DNA of 64,000 nucleotides from an uncultured Erysipelotrichaceae bacterium (GTDB lineage Bacteria; Bacillota_I; Bacilli_A; RF39; UBA660): NCBI GenBank assembly GCA_902789225.1, contig CADANC010000004.1, positions 1 to 64,000 of the forward strand, read 5' to 3'. Shown piece by piece: positions 26,894 to 35,427 of this stretch (position 1 is its first letter; each line of letters starts with the position of its first letter). The notes under the pieces were generated by a model. It saw only the letters and a program-made list of their open reading frames with translations, ran no database searches and was not told where the DNA came from. The position numbers and the translations under genes were made by a program.

Positions 26894-27688
26894 TTGAATA
26901 TTTATAAATGTCTAAATGAAATAACTAAATATATTGATAATAATTTAGAAGAAAAAATAAACTATGATGATCTTGCTAGAATGTTAGGTGTTAATACATA
27001 TACATTACAAAGATTATTTACTATGATAGCAGGCTTATCTTTATCAGAATATATTAGAAAAAGAAGACTATCTTGTGCAGGATATGATTTATATGAAGAT
27101 AATTCAAAAGTAATTGATGTCGCAATAAAATATCAATATGATAATCCAACTTCATTTTCTAGAGCTTTTGAAAAGTTTCATGGAATTAAACCTAGTTCAG
27201 TTACTAAAGAAACTAAATTAAAAAACTTTCCAAGAATAGTTTTTAATGAAGAAATAAAGCAAACTACAGAACTAGACTATGAAATAATTGAACTTGATGA
27301 AATGAATTTATATGGAGTAAGTATAGAAACAAATAATGAATCAATAGGAAAAGATGCTCCAAAATTCTTTGAAGAAACAGAAAAAAAATACCTAGATAAA
27401 TATGGTGAGATTATATATGGTATGATTACTTATGATGTAGAAAGAGAAGAAAGTCAAAAGTATTATTGCTTATATGATAAAGAAATAAAAGAATTTGAAC
27501 ATATTATAATACCAAAAAGTAAATGGTTAAGATTTAGAATAAATTCTAGAGACGCTAAAGATATCCAGGAATTATCACATAAGTTTTATGAAGAATTTTT
27601 ACCTTCAGTAAAATATAATCTAAAAGAATTACCTGAATTAGAATATTATCATGATGATTTAACTGACTTCTTAGTCGCAATATATTAA
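26894..27688 (+). CDS. AraC-family regulator with GyrI-like effector-binding domain
   Basis: 264 aa from a TTG start at 26894 with TAGGTGATG upstream; no ATG is in frame nearby. The N-terminal AraC HTH pair (YDDLARMLGVNTYTLQRLFTMIAGLSLSEYIRKRRLS, then DVAIKYQYDNPTSFSRAFEKFHGIKPS) is placed first, as in Rob/SoxS-like proteins with a C-terminal ligand domain. Residues from about 125 resemble the GyrI/BacTh_effector fold. Such proteins sense small hydrophobic ligands and control drug-response genes. Its target is not evident; it may control the downstream HerA pair. Confidence 0.8.
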   Translation: MNIYKCLNEITKYIDNNLEEKINYDDLARMLGVNTYTLQRLFTMIAGLSLSEYIRKRRLSCAGYDLYEDNSKVIDVAIKYQYDNPTSFSRAFEKFHGIKPSSVTKETKLKNFPRIVFNEEIKQTTELDYEIIELDEMNLYGVSIETNNESIGKDAPKFFEETEKKYLDKYGEIIYGMITYDVEREESQKYYCLYDKEIKEFEHIIIPKSKWLRFRINSRDAKDIQELSHKFYEEFLPSVKYNLKELPELEYYHDDLTDFLVAIY

Positions 27689-27724
27689 ACTGACAAAACT
27701 GATTATAAAAAAGTCAGTTTTTTA
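27687..27724 (+). terminator. Rho-independent terminator
   Basis: Stem AAACTGAC/GTCAGTTT with an 18-nt loop and a T run, beginning in the regulator stop codon. Confidence 0.65.
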
Positions 27725-27764
27725 TTTTTAGTCTTTGATATACTTTATTGCGAGGTGACGGTTT

Positions 27765-29618
27765 ATGGGGTTAACGTCAGAAATATATCTAACTAAAAAG
27801 TTTATATCAAAAGATGAATGGTTAGAATTAATAAATACAATTTCAAACTACAATGGAATACTTAGAAAATGGAAAATAATAATTATTAATGATAGAAATC
27901 AAATAAGATATTTTGTAAAAACTAGATGTAGTCTACCTCCAACTATAAATAATTTGAATTCATTTTTATTAAAACCTAAAAAGAGTATAAAAAAACCAAA
28001 ACAAGATTATACATTATTAGCATTACCTAAAATAGGAAGTAGTGTTATTGATTTAATAAATTATAGTGAAATAAGAAATAAAGGAACACTAAAATATTTA
28101 GAAATTAATTTTATAAAATTATATGAAAATAAGATTAAATCTAATATTAATTATTATGTATACAAAAATAATCTAATAAAAAAATATAATGTAATTTATG
28201 CAATACCTACAAGTATATTATCAATAGATTTTGAAGGTAATAAAAGATATTTTTATAGGAATTCTCCAAAGTATTTAGAAATAAATAAAATCCTACATTT
28301 ATTAAATACTGATTCTAATAATGCATTATTATCAGTTGATACATTTCCATACTTACAAGGAAAATTCTATATAAATCAAAATAATTTTAGTTTTGACAAA
28401 CACACCGTAATAATGGGGTCTTCGGGATCAGGTAAATCTAAATTTATTAGTCTTTTAATAAATAATATTTATAAAAATAAATATTTAAAACAAAAATATA
28501 AAGTAGTTGTAATAGATCCACATGCTGCTTTAGAAAATGATATAGGTGGTATAGGAAAAGTAATAGATTTTAAAAGTAATCTAGATAGTATAGACTTATT
28601 TATTAATAAAAATGATGATATAGTTTCATCTACTGAATTATTAATAGATTTGCTTAAATCTTTAATAGCAGACCAATATAATTCTAAATTAGAAAGAGTA
28701 TTAAGACACTCTATACATTTATTATTGACAGATGAATCATTTAATTTTAGAAATCTCAGAAAATTAATTCTAGATTTAGAGTATAGGAATGACTTAATAA
28801 AGAAATTAAAATATAATTTACCAGTTAGTGTAATAGATTTCTTCTTATCAGATTTTAATGATTTAAAGACAAAATCATATGGAGAAGCGATATCACCAAT
28901 TATAGGATTTATTGATGAAATGGAAATGATACCTGTATTTAATTCGGAAGAAAAAACAGATAATTTAAAAAATACTATTCATAATAATTTTCTTACTTTA
29001 TTTTCATTAGATAGAACAAAACTTGGGGATAAAGTAACTAAAACTATATCAGGATTAATAATGCAACAATTACTAACTTTAATTCAAAAACATGAAATAG
29101 AGGAACATATAATTTTTATTATTGATGAAGTAGCAATTATTGAAAATCCTATATTATCAAGATACTTATCTGAAGCAAGAAAATATAATCTATCTTTAGT
29201 TTTAGCGGGCCAATACTTTAATCAAATATCTGATGAATTAAAAAACTCTATATTTGCTAATGCAATAAATTATTTTATATTTAGAGTTTCAAAATTAGAT
29301 GCAAATATACTAGTAGATAATTTTAATATGAAAATACCTTTAGATGATTCTAAAGATAAAAAGATTAAATTATTAACAGAACTTAATAATAGAGAATGTA
29401 TTGTAAGAATTGATTCAAACGGAGTATTATTACCTGCATTTAAAGGACATACTCTAGATTATAAAAGTATTCCTAGAATAAAAGAAGAAGTAAATACCAC
29501 TACTAAAAATAATGATAGTAAGAGAAAAGATAAAACAAACTTTAATATAAATAGTAATGTAAGTCTAAAAGATATATTAATATCTAATTCTTCAAGCAGA
29601 AAGGTTGTGAAAGAATGA
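27765..29618 (+). CDS. HerA/VirB4-like (DUF87) P-loop ATPase
   Basis: 617 aa with GCGAGGTGACGG upstream. The first 200 residues are an unrecognised domain. Then comes Walker A VIMGSSGSGKSKF (about residue 215), an early acidic site DPHAALENDIGG, Walker B HIIFIIDEVAII (about 445) and an Arg-finger-like region (LVLAGQYFNQIS). The pattern is that of the HerA-FtsK superfamily, close to DUF87 and VirB4 proteins that pump DNA or protein as hexamers. No relaxase, pilin or NurA gene is nearby, so it is not part of a recognisable conjugation or repair set. It overlaps the Cys-rich gene by ATGA. Confidence 0.8.
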   Translation: MGLTSEIYLTKKFISKDEWLELINTISNYNGILRKWKIIIINDRNQIRYFVKTRCSLPPTINNLNSFLLKPKKSIKKPKQDYTLLALPKIGSSVIDLINYSEIRNKGTLKYLEINFIKLYENKIKSNINYYVYKNNLIKKYNVIYAIPTSILSIDFEGNKRYFYRNSPKYLEINKILHLLNTDSNNALLSVDTFPYLQGKFYINQNNFSFDKHTVIMGSSGSGKSKFISLLINNIYKNKYLKQKYKVVVIDPHAALENDIGGIGKVIDFKSNLDSIDLFINKNDDIVSSTELLIDLLKSLIADQYNSKLERVLRHSIHLLLTDESFNFRNLRKLILDLEYRNDLIKKLKYNLPVSVIDFFLSDFNDLKTKSYGEAISPIIGFIDEMEMIPVFNSEEKTDNLKNTIHNNFLTLFSLDRTKLGDKVTKTISGLIMQQLLTLIQKHEIEEHIIFIIDEVAIIENPILSRYLSEARKYNLSLVLAGQYFNQISDELKNSIFANAINYFIFRVSKLDANILVDNFNMKIPLDDSKDKKIKLLTELNNRECIVRIDSNGVLLPAFKGHTLDYKSIPRIKEEVNTTTKNNDSKRKDKTNFNINSNVSLKDILISNSSSRKVVKE

Positions 29619-30313
29619 ATGATACAAAAGCATTAGAAATAGTAAATAAAATATTTATAGGTGTATTTGATAGAAAAAATATTTATTCAATGGATACATT
29701 GTTAGAAAAGTATGCATTTGATATTAAATTACCAAAACAAGTAAATGATTCTACTACAAATGAAGTAACTTGGGCTGATTCAATTAATAGTGGAAGATTT
29801 ATTACAAATGAAAATATGGAAAAGAAAGATACAGAAACAGGCTGGATGTTACCTAAAAAAGAAATAAATAATCTACAAGAATTAATTGATATTTGGAATT
29901 CTATTAATCTAACTACAACAGAAAGGGTGTATGATTCAATTAATGTAGCTAAAAGTGATACTATTTATAGATGTGAAAATGTATATAGAAGTACTGATTG
30001 TAGTGATTCTAAAAATATTATTTATTGTGATTCTTGTGGCAATGGGGAATTCTTACTTGCATCTCAAAGATCTGGAACATGTAACTATTGTATTAGATGT
30101 GATGATTCTAAAGATTGTAGTAATAGTTATAATGTCATTTGTTCTAATAAAGTAAGTAATTCATTATTTATTCAGGATTGCTTTGATTTATATGAGTGTA
30201 TGTTTTGTTCACATATAGCATCAAAAAGATTTTGTATAGCAAATATGCAATTTGAAGAACAAGAATACTATGAAATAAAAAAATTAATTATAGAGTGGAT
30301 ATTAAATTCTTAA
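29615..30313 (+). CDS. Cys-rich repeat protein coupled to the HerA-like ATPase
   Basis: 232 aa; the start overlaps the ATPase stop (ATGA). Residues about 105-215 form a Ser/Cys/Asn-rich repeat region with 13 Cys, in units such as STDCSDSKNIIYC, CIRCDDSKDCSNSYNVIC and DCFDLYECMFC. It ends in SKRFCIANMQFEEQEYYEIKK. The spacing suggests a small beta-helix or stacked metal-binding turns. The terminal pattern resembles Cys-rich repeat proteins I recall from uncultured bacteria (often mislabelled CaiB/BaiF); that comparison is from memory. The function is unknown. The gene pair looks like one system. Confidence 0.65.
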   Translation: MNDTKALEIVNKIFIGVFDRKNIYSMDTLLEKYAFDIKLPKQVNDSTTNEVTWADSINSGRFITNENMEKKDTETGWMLPKKEINNLQELIDIWNSINLTTTERVYDSINVAKSDTIYRCENVYRSTDCSDSKNIIYCDSCGNGEFLLASQRSGTCNYCIRCDDSKDCSNSYNVICSNKVSNSLFIQDCFDLYECMFCSHIASKRFCIANMQFEEQEYYEIKKLIIEWILNS

Positions 30314-30340
30314 TTTATTGTTTATTTGTATAGTTAACTT

Positions 30341-30366
30341 AACTAGTCAGTAGACTAGTTTTTTCA
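30341..30366 (+). terminator. Rho-independent terminator
   Basis: Stem AACTAGTC/GACTAGTT with an AGTA loop and T6. Confidence 0.85.
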
Positions 30367-30394
30367 TTTAGAAAATAAAAAAATAAAAAAAGTG

Positions 30395-30423
30395 TTGACA
30401 ATATAATTTGTTATTACTATAAT
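30395..30423 (+). promoter_or_regulatory. Consensus promoter of the radical SAM/NAD salvage cluster
   Basis: A perfect TTGACA, a 17-bp spacer and a perfect TATAAT. The -10 box lies exactly in the centre of the palindrome at 30410-30432, so a bound repressor would block initiation. Confidence 0.85.
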
Positions 30424-30432
30424 GGTAATAAC
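30410..30432 (+). promoter_or_regulatory. Operator site 1 of the NAD salvage cluster (probable NrtR box)
   Basis: A perfect 8-bp inverted repeat GTTATTAC/GTAATAAC around TATAATG. The core TATTACTATAATGGTAATA is 17/19 identical to sites 3 and 4. Assignment to the NrtR-like protein at 38152 is inferred. Confidence 0.7.
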
Positions 30433-30467
30433 AAGTGAGAAAAACTTGTAAAATTTTAAATATTTGA

Positions 30468-30486
30468 TATTATCAAAAAGATAAAA
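30468..30486 (+). promoter_or_regulatory. Operator-like site 2
   Basis: TATTATCAAAAAGATAAAA, a variant of the same 19-bp palindrome, between promoter and first radical SAM gene. Confidence 0.55.
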
Positions 30487-30514
30487 ACAAACTATTTATT
30501 TTTTTAAAATATGA

Positions 30515-30533
30515 TATTACTAAAATGATAATA
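30515..30533 (+). promoter_or_regulatory. Operator-like site 3
   Basis: TATTACTAAAATGATAATA, identical to site 4 at 33249, a few bases before the AGAGGAG ribosome binding site of the first radical SAM gene. The identity extends into the preceding T-rich and AAAATATGA bases. Confidence 0.65.
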
Positions 30534-30546
30534 AGAGGAGCAAAAT

Positions 30547-31221
30547 ATGAAAAAAGGAACTAGATTATATATCAATTTAACAAATAAATGTAATACTAAC
30601 TGTCCATTCTGCTGTATGTATTCTGGAACAGATAAAAATACTTTTATGGATTTTAAAACATTTAAAAAGATAATTGATAACTGTAAAGGAAAATTTGAAT
30701 TACAACTTGAAGGAGGAGAACCAATTCTTAATAAAGATATCTTTCTTTTTATAGAATATGCAATAAGTACCAATAGATGTTTAAAAATAATTATTTTAAG
30801 TAATGGTATTGAATTACAAAAGTATATGAAGAGATTTATAGATATAGCTAACTGGAATAATATCTTAATAGAATTCAAAATTAGTATTAATTATTGGTTA
30901 ATAAAAGTAGAAAAAGATTTCTTATATAAAATGAATCTACTATTATTTTCAGTTAAGTATATTAAAAATATTAATATCATATTTAATGTAAGAAAAAGAA
31001 AAGATAAAGATGAGAACCTAGATAATCTATTAAAAGAAAATGATTTATATGATCATTCTAATATTTATTATCTGCAATCTTATGGAAAATTAAAGAATAG
31101 TAATTATGATAAACCTGTAATAGTACAAAATATTGATAATTGGTTTATATATGCAAGTGATGGCACTTGTTTTAACCAAGATCTGATTGCTAGAAGTGAC
31201 TATGAGGAGAAATTACTATGA
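30547..31221 (+). CDS. Short radical SAM protein 1 of the NAD cluster
   Basis: 224 aa with AAGAGGAGC upstream. The radical SAM motif sits at the N-terminus (LTNKCNTNCPFCCMY, CxxxCxxC) and is followed by LQLEGGEPILN (GGEP, SAM-binding). The chain is shorter than most family members, so the barrel is partial. A single late Cys in ASDGTCFNQD could ligate or serve catalysis. It overlaps the next radical SAM gene by ATGA. Substrate unknown; no precursor peptide gene is seen. Confidence 0.85.
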   Translation: MKKGTRLYINLTNKCNTNCPFCCMYSGTDKNTFMDFKTFKKIIDNCKGKFELQLEGGEPILNKDIFLFIEYAISTNRCLKIIILSNGIELQKYMKRFIDIANWNNILIEFKISINYWLIKVEKDFLYKMNLLLFSVKYIKNINIIFNVRKRKDKDENLDNLLKENDLYDHSNIYYLQSYGKLKNSNYDKPVIVQNIDNWFIYASDGTCFNQDLIARSDYEEKLL

Positions 31222-32144
31222 ATACATTAAAATTTACTAAAAAAAGTGAACTCTCTACTGAACAACATAATCAAGAAGTACACAAAGAAAAAGAAATAAA
31301 GATTTTTGATAAGAAAGTAAATATTTATATCCCTAACAACTTATCTTTATTTATTACTAATGTCTGTAATTCAAAATGTTTCTTTTGCATAAATAGTAAT
31401 TATACAAATCAGGATGAAAGTGATAATTTTTATTATAAAACTTTAAAAGAAACATTAAATGAATTATCTCCAAGTGAGTTTGAAATAACAATTACAGGAG
31501 GAGAACCAACACTTAAGATTGAAAGATTTGTTAAGACATTAAAAATGTGCCATGAATATGGATTTCATTTTAGAACAATAAGTACTAATGGACTTAATTT
31601 ACTTAAGAAATATAAAGGTAAAGAAGTATGTGAATACATGGTAGAAAACGGTGCTGTACATAACATTAGTATCAGTAGAATGGATATAAAAAATAATAAA
31701 GAAATAATGGGAATTGATTCTATTACTGATAATGATATTGAAAAACTAGCAAACTTCTTCAATAATCATGATGCTGAAATGAGAATAAGCTGTAATTTAA
31801 TAAATGGCTATGTAGATTCGATGGATAAGATTTTAGAATTTGTAAATCATTATCAAAATTTAGGAGTGCCAACTGTAATGTTTAGAGAATTAGTAGGCGT
31901 GAAGTCATCACCTAAAATGATAGATACATTTAAACCAAATAAAGAATTTAAATTAATAGATTACATAGTTGCAGAAGTATATGATGTAGAAGTATATGAA
32001 TATAAAGATTATATAGTTAAACATTATATACAAAAAGAAAATAAAGATAATAATAGCGTTAAAAATACATCATTTAGAAATGGAATTTTAAGAGAAAATT
32101 TTAATGGTAATATAATTAAAAATTTTAAGGAGGAACTAATATGA
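31218..32144 (+). CDS. Radical SAM protein 2 of the NAD cluster
   Basis: 308 aa. A leader of about 45 residues precedes LFITNVCNSKCFFCINSNY (CxxxCxxC) and ITITGGEPTLKIERF (GGEP). Downstream elements are of the MoaA/SPASM-like barrel type (ISTNGLNLL, HNISISRMD, FRELVGVK). I see no C-terminal Cys-rich cluster for extra Fe-S centres. Both ends are ATGA-coupled, so three proteins are made in fixed ratio and may form a complex. Similar in core to the third protein (FRELxG/D), which suggests duplication. Confidence 0.87.
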   Translation: MNTLKFTKKSELSTEQHNQEVHKEKEIKIFDKKVNIYIPNNLSLFITNVCNSKCFFCINSNYTNQDESDNFYYKTLKETLNELSPSEFEITITGGEPTLKIERFVKTLKMCHEYGFHFRTISTNGLNLLKKYKGKEVCEYMVENGAVHNISISRMDIKNNKEIMGIDSITDNDIEKLANFFNNHDAEMRISCNLINGYVDSMDKILEFVNHYQNLGVPTVMFRELVGVKSSPKMIDTFKPNKEFKLIDYIVAEVYDVEVYEYKDYIVKHYIQKENKDNNSVKNTSFRNGILRENFNGNIIKNFKEELI

Positions 32145-33226
32145 AAAAAGTAGGAGCAGAAAGAGAAATAGTTTTTGATAAATCACTTAGATATGCAAGA
32201 CAAAAAGAATATGATGTAAATGAATATGAAATGGTTCCATATCACTTTAAAGATGCTGGAGATAAAAAAGTATATAAGAATTTTAACTTCAGTATATTCA
32301 TTGATGATATATGTAATGCTGATTGTAAGTTTTGTGTAGCGCAACTAAGATATGCACATAGAAGTATGCTTTATAAAAAAATTCATATAAGAAATAAAAA
32401 AGAGTATTTAAGAAGATTAGAAGAAATTCTTAAAGTAGTAAGACCACTTAATCCATCGGTATCTATTACTGGAGGAGAACCAACAATATCTCCAATACTT
32501 ACTGATGTATTAAAACTAGTTGATAAATATGGTTTTAGAAAAAGAACTATAACTACAAACGGTTCAGGATTATTCAATATCCAAGATGGAGATACAATAC
32601 TTAATAATCTAATTAAATATCATTGGGATCATTTAAATATTAGTAGAACTTCATACGATGATAGTATTAATAGAAAAATAATGAGATACGAAAAAGATAA
32701 AGAGTATTCTTCTATGGAAGACTTAAAAAGAATACTTGATATAACTAATAAATCCCCATTAAAACATCGAATAAGTTGTATTTTACTAAAAGAAAGTATA
32801 AATAGTGTGAAAGAGATAAAAAAATATGTTGATGAATATATCAAAGTAGGTGCCAATAATTTTATCTTTAGAGAATTAATGGATTATGATCACAAAGCTG
32901 TTAATAAAGAAAAGATAGAATATTGTGATGCAAATAAAATAAAACTAAATGATATCTGGGAAGACTTTGAAAAATATCCAGAATTAAAACCATATTTAAA
33001 TATATTAGGATATTACTATTATGTAGAAATATATAAATATAAAGGATGTACTATAGCATCAGAGTCAGCTGATCTAAACCAACAATATATAGAAAAAGAA
33101 AAGAATAAAGATACTGTATATGAAATGGTATTCCATACTAATGGAAATCTATGTGGAGGTTGGATAGATAGTGAAGAGATTCTAGATAAATATGAAGGAT
33201 TTGATTTCAAAGAGATTATTAAATAA
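32141..33226 (+). CDS. Radical SAM protein 3 of the NAD cluster
   Basis: 361 aa with AAGGAGGAAC upstream. Motifs: IFIDDICNADCKFCVAQLR (CxxxCxxC), VSITGGEPTISP (GGEP), TITTNGSGLF, HLNISRTSYDD, FIFRELMDYD. Two late Cys (GCTIASESAD, GNLCGGWID) may be catalytic or ligand residues. The core resembles protein 2 and both have around 90-100 extra residues compared with protein 1. The last radical SAM gene is followed by operator site 4 and pncA. Substrate unknown; a link to nicotinamide/NAD chemistry is inferred only from the operon and shared sites. Confidence 0.87.
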   Translation: MKKVGAEREIVFDKSLRYARQKEYDVNEYEMVPYHFKDAGDKKVYKNFNFSIFIDDICNADCKFCVAQLRYAHRSMLYKKIHIRNKKEYLRRLEEILKVVRPLNPSVSITGGEPTISPILTDVLKLVDKYGFRKRTITTNGSGLFNIQDGDTILNNLIKYHWDHLNISRTSYDDSINRKIMRYEKDKEYSSMEDLKRILDITNKSPLKHRISCILLKESINSVKEIKKYVDEYIKVGANNFIFRELMDYDHKAVNKEKIEYCDANKIKLNDIWEDFEKYPELKPYLNILGYYYYVEIYKYKGCTIASESADLNQQYIEKEKNKDTVYEMVFHTNGNLCGGWIDSEEILDKYEGFDFKEIIK

Positions 33227-33248
33227 AGAAAAATTTTTTAAAATATGA

Positions 33249-33267
33249 TATTACTAAAATGATAATA
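33249..33267 (+). promoter_or_regulatory. Operator-like site 4, upstream of pncA
   Basis: TATTACTAAAATGATAATA, an exact copy of site 3 with the same upstream T-tract context, 25 bp before the pncA start. Confidence 0.65.
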
Positions 33268-33292
33268 AGAAAAAAAGATAGGAGAGTAAAAA

Positions 33293-33886
33293 ATGAAAAA
33301 AGTAAATAATTTAAAACTATATAAAGGATGTCTAATTATAGTAGACATGGTAAATGGATTTGTAAGAGAAGGAGCACTACATGATGAAGAAATAGCTAAA
33401 GTAATTCCTAGACAAATTGAATTAATAAAAGAAGCTAAGAATACAGGAAAGGCAATTATATTTATTAAAGATACTCATGATGAAAATGCTACTGAATTTG
33501 AAAGATTTGGTGGAGGTCAACATTGCGTTAGAGGAACAACAGAAGCAGAAATTGTAGATGAATTATTACCATATGTAGAAGATGAAGATACATTTGTATT
33601 TGAAAAGAATTCAACAAGCTTTATGGAAGCACCTGACTTTAGAAAATTTATTGAAGAACAAATATATCTAGAAGAATATGATTTAGCAGGATGTTGTACA
33701 GATATATGCGACTTTAATGGAATTATGGGACTTGCTAATTACTTAGATCAATGGAATAGACCACATACAATTAGAGCTCATGAAGATGCAATGGCCACTT
33801 TCGCAGAAAAAGATAGACAAGATTATGTTGGTGCAGCAAAACTTTTAATGAAACAACAAGGTATTCAATTAGTAAAGAAGAGATAA
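33293..33886 (+). CDS. pncA: Nicotinamidase (isochorismatase family)
   Basis: 197 aa with GGAGAG upstream. Catalytic triad of the family: Asp in IIVDMVNGF, Lys in VFEKNSTSFM and the nucleophile Cys in LAGCCTDICDF; the metal-site region FIKDTHDEN is present. It deamidates nicotinamide to nicotinate, the first step of niacin salvage. It is placed directly before pncB, the next enzyme in the route, and has its own operator-like site. Confidence 0.92.
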   Translation: MKKVNNLKLYKGCLIIVDMVNGFVREGALHDEEIAKVIPRQIELIKEAKNTGKAIIFIKDTHDENATEFERFGGGQHCVRGTTEAEIVDELLPYVEDEDTFVFEKNSTSFMEAPDFRKFIEEQIYLEEYDLAGCCTDICDFNGIMGLANYLDQWNRPHTIRAHEDAMATFAEKDRQDYVGAAKLLMKQQGIQLVKKR

Positions 33887-33907
33887 CTATATTTTTTTAA
33901 TAATTAA

Positions 33908-33926
33908 TATTATCAAAATGATAAAA
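33908..33926 (+). promoter_or_regulatory. Operator-like site 5, upstream of pncB
   Basis: TATTATCAAAATGATAAAA contains a perfect TTATCA-AAA-TGATAA palindrome, 17 bp before the pncB start and next to its AAGGAG site. Confidence 0.6.
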
Positions 33927-33942
33927 AGAAGGAGAAAATAAA

Positions 33943-35427
33943 ATGAATAATAATAAAACATTAATGACAGATTTTTATGAGTTAACAATGGCTCAAACAT
34001 ATTTTAATGAAGGAAAAGAAGATCAACAGGTATACTTTGATATATTCTTTAGAAAAAATCCATTCGATGGTGGATATACAATGAGTGGTGGACTTGAAGA
34101 AACAATAGAGTTTATTAAGAATTTCAAATTTGGAGAAGAAGAAATTGATTACTTAAAAACACTAGGAATTTTTAATGAACAATTCTTAAATTATTTAAAG
34201 AATTTAAAATTTAAAGGAGATGTTTATGCTGTACCTGATGGAACTGCAGTATTTCCAAATGAACCAGTTCTTACTGTTAAAGCAGATATAATTACAGCTC
34301 AACTTTTAGAAACAGCTTTACTTGCTAATTTTAATCACGGAAGTTTAGTTACTACTGCTGCTAAAAGAATTACAAATGAAGCTGGAAATATTCCTGTAAT
34401 GGAGTTTGGAGCAAGACGCGCTAGAGGAATTGATTCAGCAATAGAAGCAAGTAAACATGCCTTCGTTGGAGGTTGTGTTGGAACAAGTAATACATATGCT
34501 GGAATGAAATATAATATACCAGTTTTAGGTACTATGGCACATTCACTTGTTACTGATTGTGAAGATGAATATGACGCCTTCTTAGAATATGCAAAATCAA
34601 ATCCAGATAATTGTCTATTCTTAGTTGATACATATGACACTTTAAGAAGTGGTATTCCTAATGCAATTAAAGTTGCAAATGATTATTTAAAACCAAATGG
34701 ATACCCATTTAAAGGAATAAGAATTGATAGTGGAGATTTAGCTTATCTATCTAAAGAAGCAAGAAAAATGCTAGATGAAGCAGGATACCCTGATGCAAAA
34801 ATATGCTTAAGTAACGGACTTAATGAATATTCAATTAGAGATTTATTAAAACAAGGAGCAGTAATTGATTCAATTGGTGCAGGTGATAATATAGCAGCAC
34901 CTAAAGAAAGAGTCGGAGGAGTATATAAACTAGTTGCTGTTGAAGATGAAGATAAAATTATTCCAAAAATAAAAGTAAGTAATGATACAGCAAAAACTAT
35001 TAATCCAGGACGAAAGATTGCATATAGATTTTATGATTTAGAAACAGGTTATGCAATAGGAGATGTACTTGCACTACCAGATGAAATTATTCCAGATAAA
35101 AAATATACTTTAGTACATCCTGTAGAAACATGGAAAAAACAAGAAATTGAAAATTATAGAAAAAGACAGTTACAAGAACCAATATTTATTAATGGTGAAT
35201 TAGTTTATGAACAACCTAACTTAAAAGATAGACAAAAATATTGTGATGAAGAATTTAAGACTTTATATCCAGAAGTTACTCGTATTAATGATCCACATGA
35301 ATATTATATGGACTTAACAGATAAACTAAGAGAATTAAAAAATCAATTAATTGAAATGCATAAAAATAAGACTGATAAACCTAAACAATTAGTAAAAAGA
35401 GTAAATGAGACAAGAAAAACTAAATGA
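33943..35427 (+). CDS. pncB: Nicotinate phosphoribosyltransferase
   Basis: 494 aa. Characteristic elements: MTDFYELTMAQTYF, FDIFFRKNPFDGGYTMSGG, EFGARRARGIDSAIEAS, GTMAHSLV and RIDSGDLAYLSKEARK. It makes nicotinate mononucleotide from nicotinate and PRPP with ATP hydrolysis, in the cytoplasm. Length matches the Bacillus-type long form. It overlaps the following Nudix gene by 23 bp, so expression of the salvage and ADP-ribose functions is coupled. Confidence 0.95.
   Translation: MNNNKTLMTDFYELTMAQTYFNEGKEDQQVYFDIFFRKNPFDGGYTMSGGLEETIEFIKNFKFGEEEIDYLKTLGIFNEQFLNYLKNLKFKGDVYAVPDGTAVFPNEPVLTVKADIITAQLLETALLANFNHGSLVTTAAKRITNEAGNIPVMEFGARRARGIDSAIEASKHAFVGGCVGTSNTYAGMKYNIPVLGTMAHSLVTDCEDEYDAFLEYAKSNPDNCLFLVDTYDTLRSGIPNAIKVANDYLKPNGYPFKGIRIDSGDLAYLSKEARKMLDEAGYPDAKICLSNGLNEYSIRDLLKQGAVIDSIGAGDNIAAPKERVGGVYKLVAVEDEDKIIPKIKVSNDTAKTINPGRKIAYRFYDLETGYAIGDVLALPDEIIPDKKYTLVHPVETWKKQEIENYRKRQLQEPIFINGELVYEQPNLKDRQKYCDEEFKTLYPEVTRINDPHEYYMDLTDKLRELKNQLIEMHKNKTDKPKQLVKRVNETRKTK

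Noticed and set aside
27765-30313. Conjugative or integrative element based on the VirB4/HerA-like ATPase
   Set aside because: No relaxase, coupling protein, pilin, integrase or direct repeats are seen near the pair.
30547-33226. Sactipeptide or other RiPP biosynthesis cluster based on the radical SAM genes
   Set aside because: No precursor peptide ORF with a ribosome site, no peptidase and no dedicated exporter sit beside them, and the neighbours are all NAD genes. Not excluded if the precursor is elsewhere.
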